Origin: CAYRHN01 sp964424115
Lineage (GTDB): Bacteria; Chloroflexota; Anaerolineae; Anaerolineales; Anaerolineaceae
Length of the DNA: 64,000 nt
Direction: 5' to 3'
NCBI GenBank assembly: GCA_964424115.1
Contig: CAYRHN010000017.1
Location: forward strand, 1-64,000
Shown: positions 8,326 through 16,766 of the stretch, piece after piece
How the letters are laid out: every line of letters begins with the position of its first letter
Position numbering within the stretch: position 1 is the stretch's first letter
Translations under genes and position numbers: made by a program
Notes under the pieces: generated by a model
Seen by the model: only the letters and a program-made list of their open reading frames with translations
What the model was told of the DNA's origin: nothing
Databases searched by the model: none

Positions 8326-10461
8326 TCAAAATCTTCCCCACAGCACTTCCCAAATCGTATACGGTCCCGGCTGAAAACCTGCCGGGCGGTCGTCATGTTT
8401 GCGCCCGTCCGGGTGGCAGTCGGCGCAGCGCGTATCGATATCCGTGATACCCTTCTCGGCGTGGTGGTTGACCGTTTCGTTGCGGTTGTGGCAGCCGTAG
8501 CAGGTGTAGGCCGGCGGGTTGTTGGGATGGCACAGCGAGCAGTTGTTGTTGGCCCCCTGATGGTTCAGGGGGAAGGTGTGCGTAAAGGTGGCCGGCAGCC
8601 AGGCGGTGGTGTTGTGGCAGGTGCTGCACTGCCCGGAGTAGTGATTGGCCGGGCGTTTGGACTCATGGCAGGATTGGCAGTCCGTGTAACCGCTGTGGTT
8701 GAAGGTGTGCTGCGTCCAGGTGCTGGTGGAGGTATGGCACAGGCTGCACTGCCCNNNNNNNNNNNNNNNNNNNNNNNNNNNNNNNNNNNNNNNNNNNNNN
8801 NNNNNNNNNNNNNNNNNNNNNNNNNNNNNNNNNNNNNNNNNNNNNNNNNNNNNNGAGGTGTGGCAGGCGCTGCAATTCCCGGCGTAATGCCCCGCTGGAC
8901 GTTTGGCTTCATGGCAAGACTGGCAGTCCGTGGCACCCGCCGCGGCATGGTCAAAAGTGTGCTGCGTCCAGGTGCTGGTGGAGGTGTGGCAGGCGCTGCA
9001 CTGCCCCGCGTAGTGCCCCGCCGGGCGGGTCTTTTCGTGGCAGGACTGGCAGTTGGTGCTGCCGGCATAAGCATGGTTGAAGGTGACCGGCAGCCAGGCG
9101 GCCGGGTTATGACAGGCCGAGCACTGCGCCTGGTAGTGATTGGCAGGGCGGTCCTTCAGGTGGCAGTTCTGGCAGTCCAGCGCGCCGGTGTGATTGAAAT
9201 TGGCCGGGCTCCAGGCCAGGGTGGTGTGGCAAAGCGAACACTGCCCGGAGTAGTGCGGCGTGGGGCGCAGCGAAGCATGGCAGAAAGCGCAGTCGGTGGC
9301 CCCGGCTACCGAGTGATTGAAGCTGGCCGGCAGCCATCCGCTGGTCTTGTGACAGGAGGAGCATTGCCCGCGGTAATGCGGGGTGGGGCGCCGGCCCAAA
9401 TGGCAGGATTGGCAATCCACCGCGCCTGCCTTTTGATGGTTGAAATTGGCCGGCAGCCAGGCGACGCCTGCGTTGTGGCAGGTACTGCACTGTCCGGCGT
9501 AGTGATTCTTTGGGCGGTTGCTCTCGTGACAGGATTGGCAATCCAGCCCCGCGATTGTATGGTCTACATTCGCCGGACTCCAGGCCGTGGTGGTGTGGCA
9601 CTGGCTGCACTGCCCGTCGGAGTGGTTCTGCGGGCGGGTAGTCTCATGGCAGGTCAGGCAGTCGCTGAACCCGGCCTGGACATGGTTCACCTGTACCTCC
9701 GTCCAGGCAGCCGGGTTGTGGCAGAAGATACAGTCGCCCTGGTAGTGAGCAGCCGGGCGGACCCCGGCGTGGCAGCTTTCGCAGGCCGGGGACTGGCCCA
9801 GAAAACGATTGTTGCGGTGGCAGGCCCCGCAGGTCACATTGGCGTGCTGCCCGGTGAGCGGGAAGGCCGCCGTGTGCTGGAAGCCCTGTCCCGGCGTGGC
9901 GATCCCCGGCACATTCTGGGCAGCCGGCAGGCTGGTCAAATTGATCTTCGCCAGCGCGAACAGGTTATCGATGGTAGCCGGGCCGGTCTCCATCAGTTGT
10001 TTTAAGAGCTGGATCTTATAACTGAAAGCCTGGTAGGCTATTTCATTCTCAGATGGCAGGTATTGCAGTGCTGCCAGGGCAGACTGCATCCGGTTCACGA
10101 TCCTCAAGACCGGGCGACGCATGGTCAGCATTGACTCGCGCGAAAGCAGGGTCATCTCGTACAGGGAATGGTCCAGCTCGTGATTGAGCGCTTCCAGCCC
10201 GGCCATCTCCCCCGCCCCGCTGCTGCCGGCCAGCGCGTTCAGGTCATTGGCTCGCCGGTCGAGCAGGCTCAGGTAGTAATTAACCCGCTGTTCACCGTCC
10301 GGGATGGTGTAGCCCCACAATACCTCGGCCTCATGCTGCAAGCCGTAGAGGAAGCTGCCCGGGTGGAAGGGTCCTACAAATACCAGGAACATCCAACCCA
10401 GGATGAAAAGGATCACCACCCCCGCCCCAATTCCCAGAATGCGTTTTAATGTTTTTGACAT
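8326..10461 (-). CDS. Membrane-anchored multihaem c-type cytochrome, at least 23 haem motifs
   Basis: The protein starts with an uncleaved-looking membrane anchor (residues about 8-31), then a roughly 150-residue helical segment, then a long array of CxxCH motifs. I count 23 CxxCH sites outside the unsequenced gap. They alternate in a module of about 40 residues (GQCSxCH..W.PAxFNH..A...DCQSCH...RPxxHY). Such tandem haem arrays act as electron wires outside the membrane. A GGAGG site precedes the ATG. The gene follows the b/c cytochrome fusion on the same strand and ends at a strong terminator. Exact length and haem number are unknown because of the 100-N gap at 8755-8854 inside the repeats. 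Confidence 0.88.
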   Translation of the reverse strand: MSKTLKRILGIGAGVVILFILGWMFLVFVGPFHPGSFLYGLQHEAEVLWGYTIPDGEQRVNYYLSLLDRRANDLNALAGSSGAGEMAGLEALNHELDHSLYEMTLLSRESMLTMRRPVLRIVNRMQSALAALQYLPSENEIAYQAFSYKIQLLKQLMETGPATIDNLFALAKINLTSLPAAQNVPGIATPGQGFQHTAAFPLTGQHANVTCGACHRNNRFLGQSPACESCHAGVRPAAHYQGDCIFCHNPAAWTEVQVNHVQAGFSDCLTCHETTRPQNHSDGQCSQCHTTTAWSPANVDHTIAGLDCQSCHESNRPKNHYAGQCSTCHNAGVAWLPANFNHQKAGAVDCQSCHLGRRPTPHYRGQCSSCHKTSGWLPASFNHSVAGATDCAFCHASLRPTPHYSGQCSLCHTTLAWSPANFNHTGALDCQNCHLKDRPANHYQAQCSACHNPAAWLPVTFNHAYAGSTNCQSCHEKTRPAGHYAGQCSACHTSTSTWTQHTFDHAAAGATDCQSCHEAKRPAGHYAGNCSACHTXXXXXXXXXXXXXXXXXXXXXXXXXXXXXXXXXXGQCSLCHTSTSTWTQHTFNHSGYTDCQSCHESKRPANHYSGQCSTCHNTTAWLPATFTHTFPLNHQGANNNCSLCHPNNPPAYTCYGCHNRNETVNHHAEKGITDIDTRCADCHPDGRKHDDRPAGFQPGPYTIWEVLWGRF
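8755..8854. other. Scaffold gap of exactly 100 N
   Basis: An unbroken run of 100 N falls inside the tandem haem-module region of the large cytochrome. The round size suggests a placeholder, not a measured gap. The reading frame happens to continue on both sides. Confidence 0.99.
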
Positions 10462-10526
10462 GGGACCTCCGCGAACAGGGAAAAAACGACCCAGGGTTCA
10501 ACTTCACCCTGGGTCATCAGTTTTGG

Positions 10527-11969
10527 CTATTTCTCGGGGGCGCCGGCCTGGATCCAATCTTTGATGATCTGTAATTCCTCGGCCGTCCATTTTGTGTTCT
10601 GGTGCCCGCCTTCCACCTTCTGGATCAACGGGCTGCCGGCTGCATCTCCGGGGACGATCACCGCCCCATCCTTGCCGCCCTTCATCAGATCCGCGTAGGA
10701 TTTGAGCGACAGGCCGCCGGAAGTGCCATGGCAGGCGCTGCACTTGGCAAAGATCGCGCCCACCTTGCTATCCCAGGTGGCCGGGCCAGCGGGGGCCGGG
10801 GTCACTACCGTTCCTTCGCCCGGTTTTTCCGGCGCGCCGGCATCGATCCAGGCTTTCACCCGCGCCAGGTCTTCATCCGACCAGGCATTGCGCTGGTGTC
10901 CACCTTCCACTTTCAGGATCAAGGGGCTGTTGGCCGAATTGCCGGGGACGATCACTGCGCCGTCCTTGCCGCCGGCCATCACTGAGGCGTAAGCTTCCAG
11001 CGAAAGCCCGCCGGAGCGCCCGTGGCACTTGCTGCATTTGGCAAAGACGTCGTTGATCCCGTCATCCCAGGCCGCCCCCAAAACAGGGGCAGGCGTCGGC
11101 TGCGGAGCTTCGGTTGGGCGGGGGGTGGGGGTTTGCGGCACAAACGCCACCACCTCGGTGCGGGTGATCGGCAGGGTGGTGATGGCGGTCTGTTCGCTGA
11201 AGGCGATCTTATAGACCACGAACAGGCTGACCAGGGCGATCACCACCGCAATGGGGGCAAAGATGACCGTGCGCTGTTTCTTCTGCGCGGCGGTCGGGGG
11301 AACATACGGATTCTTTTCCAGCTCTTCCAGTTCCAGGGCATGTTCCTCTTCCATCGCCTCGTGCGAGAGCTTGCCGTTGATCATGCTGTTGTTCCAGCGG
11401 CGGATATGCACGCTGTAGAAATGCCAGATGATGATCGCCAGGACTGCCAGGATGGCTTCCAGCCCGTGCATGGTCTTGGCAGCCGGGATGAACTCGCCGG
11501 GCAGGATGTTGGCGGTGCTGATCGGGTTCCACAGCATCACGCCGGTCAGGCCCATCGCGAAAAGGCCCCAGACCATCGCCCAGTATTCCATCTTTTCGAC
11601 AAAATTGAAGCGGCCCATCTTGGGAGCGGTCTTGGCGATGCCCAGGTTGTAGAAGAAGGAGTGGAAAGCATCCTTCACATCCTTCACACCGGGGGCCATG
11701 CTGGCCTTTTCGCGCATCACATACAGCTTATAGCCCGCCAGGAGCAGGTGATAGACCGACGAGAGCAGGAAGACGACCGCCGAGATGCGGTGGATGATGC
11801 GGGCAGTCTCGATCCCGCCAAATACGCCGATGATGAAATCGGAGACGCCCCAGGTGGGGAATTTCTGCGGCAGGCCGGTCAGCGCCAGCAGGGTGAAGGA
11901 AAGGATCAAAATCGCATGCTCAACCCGCCGGGAAACAGGAAAACGTTGGTAAGAAGTGTTCGCGCTCAT
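10527..11969 (-). CDS. b-type cytochrome fused to two c-type cytochrome domains
   Basis: The 480-aa protein has an N-terminal four-helix membrane cytochrome b of the formate dehydrogenase/hydrogenase gamma-subunit type (residues about 10-215, with HAILILSFTLLALTGLPQKF as the first helix). One more membrane segment follows near 235-255. A Pro/Thr linker then leads to two nearly identical c-type domains, each with FAKCSxCHG, GGLSLxSYAxxMxGGKDGAVIVPG and a closing AWIDAGAPEK-like helix. It would pass electrons between quinone, b haems and c haems. Its ATG overlaps the preceding gene by 4 nt. The fusion and the duplicated c domain are the unusual points; the partner direction (oxidising or reducing quinol) is unknown. 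Confidence 0.88.
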   Translation of the reverse strand: MSANTSYQRFPVSRRVEHAILILSFTLLALTGLPQKFPTWGVSDFIIGVFGGIETARIIHRISAVVFLLSSVYHLLLAGYKLYVMREKASMAPGVKDVKDAFHSFFYNLGIAKTAPKMGRFNFVEKMEYWAMVWGLFAMGLTGVMLWNPISTANILPGEFIPAAKTMHGLEAILAVLAIIIWHFYSVHIRRWNNSMINGKLSHEAMEEEHALELEELEKNPYVPPTAAQKKQRTVIFAPIAVVIALVSLFVVYKIAFSEQTAITTLPITRTEVVAFVPQTPTPRPTEAPQPTPAPVLGAAWDDGINDVFAKCSKCHGRSGGLSLEAYASVMAGGKDGAVIVPGNSANSPLILKVEGGHQRNAWSDEDLARVKAWIDAGAPEKPGEGTVVTPAPAGPATWDSKVGAIFAKCSACHGTSGGLSLKSYADLMKGGKDGAVIVPGDAAGSPLIQKVEGGHQNTKWTAEELQIIKDWIQAGAPEK

Positions 11970-13309
11970 TGGACATCCTCTTTATTTTCGGTGGGTTCAT
12001 CGGCCGCCGGAGGTTCAGCGGCAGGCTCCTCTTTTATTTCCGGGGCCGGCGTCTCTTCGGGAGCCGGTTCAGGTTCCACAGCCGGCTCTTCAGCCTTGAC
12101 CTCAGGCACCGGGGCTGTTTCGAGCTCCGCAGCCGCCGCAGGCGGCGCGGTGGGGGTTTCCTGCGCTGCAGCCGCCGCAGGGGTGTGTTTCTTGCTGCGC
12201 GTGCGCAGCCGGTGGTACACATCGCTCAGGTTGAAGACCAGCATGGCGCCCAGCACCAGCGGGATGAGGATCAGGTAGATCAGGTTGACCCAGTACACCA
12301 GTGGATATTTCTGCTGGTCGGGGGTGTAGTGGCCCAGCCAGGAATCCGGGAAGTTCTTGGTGTCCGCATCCGGGTGGCAGCGCTGGCAGGTGACGATCAG
12401 GTTCTCGCGGATGCTCAACCCGCCGTTGGGATCGTCCACCGCTTTGATGTTGTGGATGCCGTGGCAATCGAAGCAGACCGGCTTGTTGGTGGGCTGGTCG
12501 GGCGAGGTGCGCTCGAAGAGGGTCACCGTGGTGCCGTGGAAGTCTGCCACATAGGTATCCAGCACGCCGGTGTTCAGCCCGTACTTCTTCATCTTCTCGG
12601 TGTCGGTGTGGCAATCGGCGCAAACCTGGGGCGAATTCAGCCGGTAGGCGTTGCTGGTGGGGTCGCCGATGGAGTGCACGCCGTGGCAGTCGGTGCAGGT
12701 GGCCACGTCGGTGTTGTTCTGCAGCAGGGCGCTGCCGTGCACGCTCTGGGCATATTCGTTGTAAATATCGCTGTGGCAGCGCGCGCAGGTCTGGGGAATG
12801 TTCAGGCGTTCTTCGGCCATCAGGTTGCCCTGGGTGTCGCGCAGCGCATCCTGCCCGTGCGGGTCGTGGCAGTCGGAGCACAGCGGGGCATTCAGGTTAC
12901 CCGCCGCGCTTTGCTGGCCGTGGATGCTGTCGTTCAGCGCGTCATACTGCGTGGCGTGGCAGCTGCGGCAGGTTTCTTTGTAGGTATTGGTGTATTCGCG
13001 CGCCGAAGCGGCAGTCACCTGCGGGTGGGGGTAGGCGGTGATGTCGGCATGGCAGGTGGTGCAGTTGAAGGTCCCATGCACGGAGGTTCCAAAATGGTTT
13101 TCATCGATCGTGATCGAGACCGCGTCACCGTTGGGGAAGGTGATCTCCTGCCCCGCCGCCGAATGGCAGGCCAGGCAGGTGGCGTTGTCCACCCCGGTCT
13201 GCGCCTGGGCAGGCTGGCTGGTGAACAGCATCAGCAGCCCCAGCAGCGCCAGCGCGCCCAACGGCACAATCAATCCATACCATTTCTGTGAATGTTTTGC
13301 ATCGCTCAT
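11966..13309 (-). CDS. Membrane-anchored nine-haem c-type cytochrome
   Basis: The 447-aa product begins with a signal peptide or anchor (ends near QPAQAQTG). It then has nine CxxCH motifs (CLACH, CTTCH, CRSCH, CSDCH, CARCH, CTDCH, CADCH, CFDCH, CQRCH) between about residues 45 and 315. One C-terminal membrane helix follows (VNLIYLILIPLVLGAMLVF) and an acidic Ala/Pro/Glu-rich tail. I chose the ATG at 13309 (GGAG at good spacing) over an upstream in-frame ATG. The topology places the haems outside and the tail inside. It is translationally coupled to the cytochrome b fusion, so they probably form one complex. Confidence 0.9.
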   Translation of the reverse strand: MSDAKHSQKWYGLIVPLGALALLGLLMLFTSQPAQAQTGVDNATCLACHSAAGQEITFPNGDAVSITIDENHFGTSVHGTFNCTTCHADITAYPHPQVTAASAREYTNTYKETCRSCHATQYDALNDSIHGQQSAAGNLNAPLCSDCHDPHGQDALRDTQGNLMAEERLNIPQTCARCHSDIYNEYAQSVHGSALLQNNTDVATCTDCHGVHSIGDPTSNAYRLNSPQVCADCHTDTEKMKKYGLNTGVLDTYVADFHGTTVTLFERTSPDQPTNKPVCFDCHGIHNIKAVDDPNGGLSIRENLIVTCQRCHPDADTKNFPDSWLGHYTPDQQKYPLVYWVNLIYLILIPLVLGAMLVFNLSDVYHRLRTRSKKHTPAAAAAQETPTAPPAAAAELETAPVPEVKAEEPAVEPEPAPEETPAPEIKEEPAAEPPAADEPTENKEDVQ

Positions 13310-13433
13310 TGAATTTCTCCACATCATAAATGGGGGTTGACGTACAAATTCAGCAACATTAATTATACATTAAAAACAAAATCTGCCAATATTACAAATA
13401 GCAGTGTTTTTGTATTGTTTGGCCGGCGCGCGC

Positions 13434-13465
13434 AAAAAAAGGACGGCCCTGTCCAGGCCGTCCTT
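13434..13465 (-). terminator. Rho-independent terminator after the decahaem lipoprotein
   Basis: A 10-bp stem AAGGACGGCC/GGCCGTCCTT (13439-13448 with 13456-13465) is followed on the minus strand by a T run (complement of 13434-13440). It lies 23 nt after the stop at 13489 and separates this gene from the cytochrome operon downstream. Confidence 0.88.
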
Positions 13466-13488
13466 CTCTTACTTATTGCTGGTGCGAA

Positions 13489-15696
13489 CTATGGTCGTAC
13501 GAACGCAGTTACATCGCCGCCGAGATCCTGAATGGTATCGTAAGCAATCTGCATGGCGTACTTCCCATTATGCGCCCAACCGGCAGAGGTCTTGCGCAGG
13601 AAGTTGTAGTTGTAGGCGGCCTTCAACAGGCGGGCGGTCCAGTTGGTGTAGGTAACGTTCTTTCCATCCACCTGGTCGATCTCGCCGTTATTGTCGGCAT
13701 CCTGGTACCAGTACGGGTATGCATCGGCATTGTAGATGATGCCTACGCCGATGGTATCCTTGGCATACGCCTGGATGGCGGGGTAGATGGCGTCGCGCAT
13801 GGTGTTGTATTCGGCGCGAATGCCTTCCGCCACATCGCCGTTGCCGTTCCAATCGGTGGTATCCATGCGGATATCGCGGGTATCGGTGATGCCGGAGTGG
13901 CAGGTGGAGCAGTTATCCACCGCCACTTCGCCGTTGTGCGGGTCGTGGCAGGAGGTGCAGCCGACCTTGTCGTTGATCGCCGGGTGTTCGTTGGTGCCAA
14001 CGTAGGTCTTGCCGTCATATTCGTAGGCCACCTGGGCGTCGGTGCCGAACCAATAGCCGGCAATGCCCTGATAGTGCGAATTGGTGAAGGAGAATTTGGT
14101 CTCCTTGTCGTTGACCATGATCGGGGCAACCTGGGCGTCCACGTCGGTGATGTTGAATTGGGCGATCTTCTTGTCGATCGTGACCTTGCCGGCGCGGGCC
14201 GAGTGGCAGACCAGGCAGATATTGTTGTTATTGCCTTCACCAAAGGAGATGGTCTTGCCCGAGGCGATCTTGACCTCGTTGAACTGCAAGACGGTGGGCG
14301 GATAGCTGCTGAAATCGTGGCAGGTGTAGCAGGTCAGGCCGTTGCCGGAGGGCTGATCGGTGACCGTTTCGCCTTTTGCCATCTGGATGACGCCGCTAGA
14401 GCTGTGGCAGGTGGCGCAGCCGGCCGGGACGGTGTATTCTTCGGAATCCCAGTCGCGCCAGGCCATCGCAGCGCCGTCAAAGTGACCGGAGTCTTCGCGG
14501 GCCAGGGTTTCCATATCGACCTTGCTGGTCAGTTTCTCAGCCGAGTTGATGTCTTCGATTGAGTCGTACAGCAGTTCGATGATGTACTTGCCGCCGTGGG
14601 CATACGCGCCAGCATCCTTGATGGAGACATGCAGGTTGTAGGCAGCCTTCAGCAGGCGGGGGGTCCAGTTGGTGTAGGTCTTGCCGTCCGTGCCCATGAA
14701 GTAGGGGTAGGTGGCCGGATCATACTTGATCTCAACGCCCACCACTTCCTTGGAGTAGTTGACGATGGAGGTCTGGAGGATAGCCTGCAGGCCTTCAATT
14801 TCACCGGCAATACCTTCGGTGATGTCGCCGTCGCCGTCATAATCCTTGGAGGAAGACACCTCGCGGATGTTCTTCAGGTCATCCACCGTCGCGGTGCCGT
14901 GGCATTCCGCGCAGGATTCCACCTTGACTTCCAGGGAGTGCGGGTCGTGGCAGGACGTGCAGGTATCGAAGCCAGAAGTATGGGCAAACTTGATGTCATA
15001 GGTCTTGCCGTCATACTCATAGCCGATATGCGATTGGCTGCCGTAGAGCGTACCGGCCGCAGCCGCATAGTGCACGTTGGAGAAACTGAGGGGGGTGGGT
15101 TTGCTGTTGGCGTCCTTGGCGGGCAGGGGTTCCGGTACAGCATCGGGATCCAGGTTCTCGCCGAATTTGGCCAGCTTGGCATCCACGCTCACCTTGGACT
15201 CGCGGCCCTGGTGGCAGGTCATGCACAGCGCCTCTTTGCCCACGCCGGTGATCTCAGCCCCGGAGGGGAAGACCACCGAATCCACAGCGGTGCCGCTGTG
15301 GCAGGTGGTGCAGGTGATCACCGTGGTGGTGGCAGCGGGAGCATCCACTGCATTGACAGCCGAGCCGTCGGCGCCAATGTAATCCAGGAAGCCGCCGGAG
15401 CTGTGGCACATGGCGCAGCCAACCGGAACTTCCACCGGATCGGAGGTATCCCAGTGGCGGAATGCTTCAGAAGTGGCATCCGCGTGACCCGAAGCCTTCC
15501 ACAGATCAAGGAAGGGCACTGCCACCGTTTCGGCTGCAGGGCAAGGGGTCGGAACCGGGCAGGTTACCGGATCCGGACACTTGGGACAGTCGGGGCATGC
15601 GGTGGGGGTGGGAGCCGCTGCCTGGCAGGCTGCCAGGACCACCAGAAGCCCGAGCGCCATCACAAGTGTGACGACTAATTTTTTTGTAGACTTCAT
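13489..15696 (-). CDS. Decahaem c-type cytochrome lipoprotein with internal duplication
   Basis: The 735-aa protein has a lipoprotein signal (LLVVLAAC) followed at once by a Cys/Pro-rich stretch with five further Cys (CPDCPKCP, CPVPTPCP). It then carries ten CxxCH motifs in two homologous halves of about 340 residues. Each half has the order CAMCH/CATCH, CTTCH/CYTCH, CMTCH/CLVCH, CTSCH, CAECH/CSTCH, and each ends with a similar YNLHVSIKDAGAYAHGGKY-like segment. That segment is a pattern seen in multihaem nitrite or sulfur-type cytochromes, but I cannot name the substrate. A GAGGAGA site precedes the ATG. It has its own terminator and probably its own promoter in 15697-15972. Confidence 0.9.
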   Translation of the reverse strand: MKSTKKLVVTLVMALGLLVVLAACQAAAPTPTACPDCPKCPDPVTCPVPTPCPAAETVAVPFLDLWKASGHADATSEAFRHWDTSDPVEVPVGCAMCHSSGGFLDYIGADGSAVNAVDAPAATTTVITCTTCHSGTAVDSVVFPSGAEITGVGKEALCMTCHQGRESKVSVDAKLAKFGENLDPDAVPEPLPAKDANSKPTPLSFSNVHYAAAAGTLYGSQSHIGYEYDGKTYDIKFAHTSGFDTCTSCHDPHSLEVKVESCAECHGTATVDDLKNIREVSSSKDYDGDGDITEGIAGEIEGLQAILQTSIVNYSKEVVGVEIKYDPATYPYFMGTDGKTYTNWTPRLLKAAYNLHVSIKDAGAYAHGGKYIIELLYDSIEDINSAEKLTSKVDMETLAREDSGHFDGAAMAWRDWDSEEYTVPAGCATCHSSSGVIQMAKGETVTDQPSGNGLTCYTCHDFSSYPPTVLQFNEVKIASGKTISFGEGNNNNICLVCHSARAGKVTIDKKIAQFNITDVDAQVAPIMVNDKETKFSFTNSHYQGIAGYWFGTDAQVAYEYDGKTYVGTNEHPAINDKVGCTSCHDPHNGEVAVDNCSTCHSGITDTRDIRMDTTDWNGNGDVAEGIRAEYNTMRDAIYPAIQAYAKDTIGVGIIYNADAYPYWYQDADNNGEIDQVDGKNVTYTNWTARLLKAAYNYNFLRKTSAGWAHNGKYAMQIAYDTIQDLGGDVTAFVRP

Positions 15697-15972
15697 ACGA
15701 TTCTCCTCTTACCTAAGATAGAGTTTTGGGTACACAACAGGAACAACGAAGGGAACTGATTTGGACAGGTTACAGTGACACCTCCTCCCGATTGTGAAAT
15801 ACGTTACTATTATAACGAGAACCTAAGATGAAAACAAGATTAAAAGGCGGTGATATTTGACATGTTTTGGGGTTTTTATCCAATTTATACAAATTTGTAA
15901 GGTGAAACGTCGCTTCAGACCCTGGCTTTAACAAAGTGCAAAAGGACAGAGGTTAAGTGCTATAATTTTTCT
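15697..15972. promoter_or_regulatory. Divergent promoter region between cytochromes and zinc-ribbon genes
   Basis: This 276-nt AT-rich gap separates the minus-strand decahaem gene from the plus-strand zinc-ribbon genes. A TATAAT at 15961-15966 ends 6 nt before the ATG at 15973, implying a leaderless or near-leaderless mRNA for the plus-strand gene. No clear -35 could be assigned for either direction, and I see no gene in it. Confidence 0.5.
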
Positions 15973-16758
15973 ATGACCGACTCCCCTCCCATTCCCGCCA
16001 TCCACTGCACCCAATGCGGCGCGGAACTGCACCCCGATGAAGGCCAGATCTTCCTCACCTGCTCCTTCTGCGGCGCCACGGTGTTCGTCGATAAATCCCA
16101 GGTGGTCTTCCACTGGGCCCTCCACCCCACCCTCTCGGCCCAGCAGGCCGGCGAGGCCCTGGCGCGCTGGATGTCTGGCAACCAGACCGTCAAGGACCTG
16201 GACCGCAAGGCGCGCGTGATCGGCAGCCTGTTCCAGTATTTTCCGCTCTGGTCTTTCACCTGGCGCGGCCCGGATGGGCGCGAACAAACCAGCCTCCAAC
16301 CGGCTGCCGCCACCTCCATTACCGAGGTGGCCAAGATGAACCTCCCCGCCGGCGACCTGGTGCGTTACGAGCAGATCAACGAGGCCGACGCCGTGGCCCC
16401 CACCGTGCCGCTGGAAGGCGCGCGCGAGTGGCTGGCCCAGTCTCAGCCCAACGCCCAGGTGCGGGAAAGCGCCCTGGTGCATGTGCCGATCTACATTTTT
16501 AAGTACCAATACAACAACCAGGTCTACACCGCCCTGGTGGAAGCCGCCACCGGAAGTGTGATCGCCAATATCTTCCCCGCCAAGGCCGAAGCCCCCTACC
16601 TGACCGCTGGTTTTATCACCGCGGCCGTCTTCATATTTATCTCCCTCCTGCCGCACATCTTCGGCTCGGTCATCGGGCTGCCGCTCATGCTTGTCCTGGG
16701 CGCGGTTGCCATTCCCGTCCTGTTTGCGTTCGCCGCCTACGTGGCGGCCAAGGTATAG
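15973..16758 (+). CDS. Zinc-ribbon membrane protein (first of three)
   Basis: I do not recognise a named function. The 261-aa protein starts with a two-knuckle zinc ribbon (CTQCGAELHPDEGQ...CSFCGATVF, about residues 12-35). A middle domain follows with the pattern LFQYFPLWSFTWRGPDG, shared with the next gene. It ends in two membrane helices (about 210-258). The cytoplasmic ribbon and membrane anchor suggest a sensor or scaffold role. It has no Shine-Dalgarno, and a TATAAT ends 6 nt before the ATG. It lies 8 nt before the next gene. Confidence 0.85.
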   Translation: MTDSPPIPAIHCTQCGAELHPDEGQIFLTCSFCGATVFVDKSQVVFHWALHPTLSAQQAGEALARWMSGNQTVKDLDRKARVIGSLFQYFPLWSFTWRGPDGREQTSLQPAAATSITEVAKMNLPAGDLVRYEQINEADAVAPTVPLEGAREWLAQSQPNAQVRESALVHVPIYIFKYQYNNQVYTALVEAATGSVIANIFPAKAEAPYLTAGFITAAVFIFISLLPHIFGSVIGLPLMLVLGAVAIPVLFAFAAYVAAKV

Positions 16759-16766
16759 GAGGCGGC

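Noticed and set aside
8395..10005. Long plus-strand frame opposite the 23-haem cytochrome
   Set aside because: It is a mirror of the GC-rich tandem CxxCH repeats, has Gly/Ala/Val-rich low-complexity content and no ribosome site; the minus strand has clear haem motifs.
11022..13291. Long plus-strand frames opposite the b/c fusion and nine-haem genes
   Set aside because: Antisense shadows caused by high GC third positions; composition (His/Asp/Gly-rich) is not protein-like.
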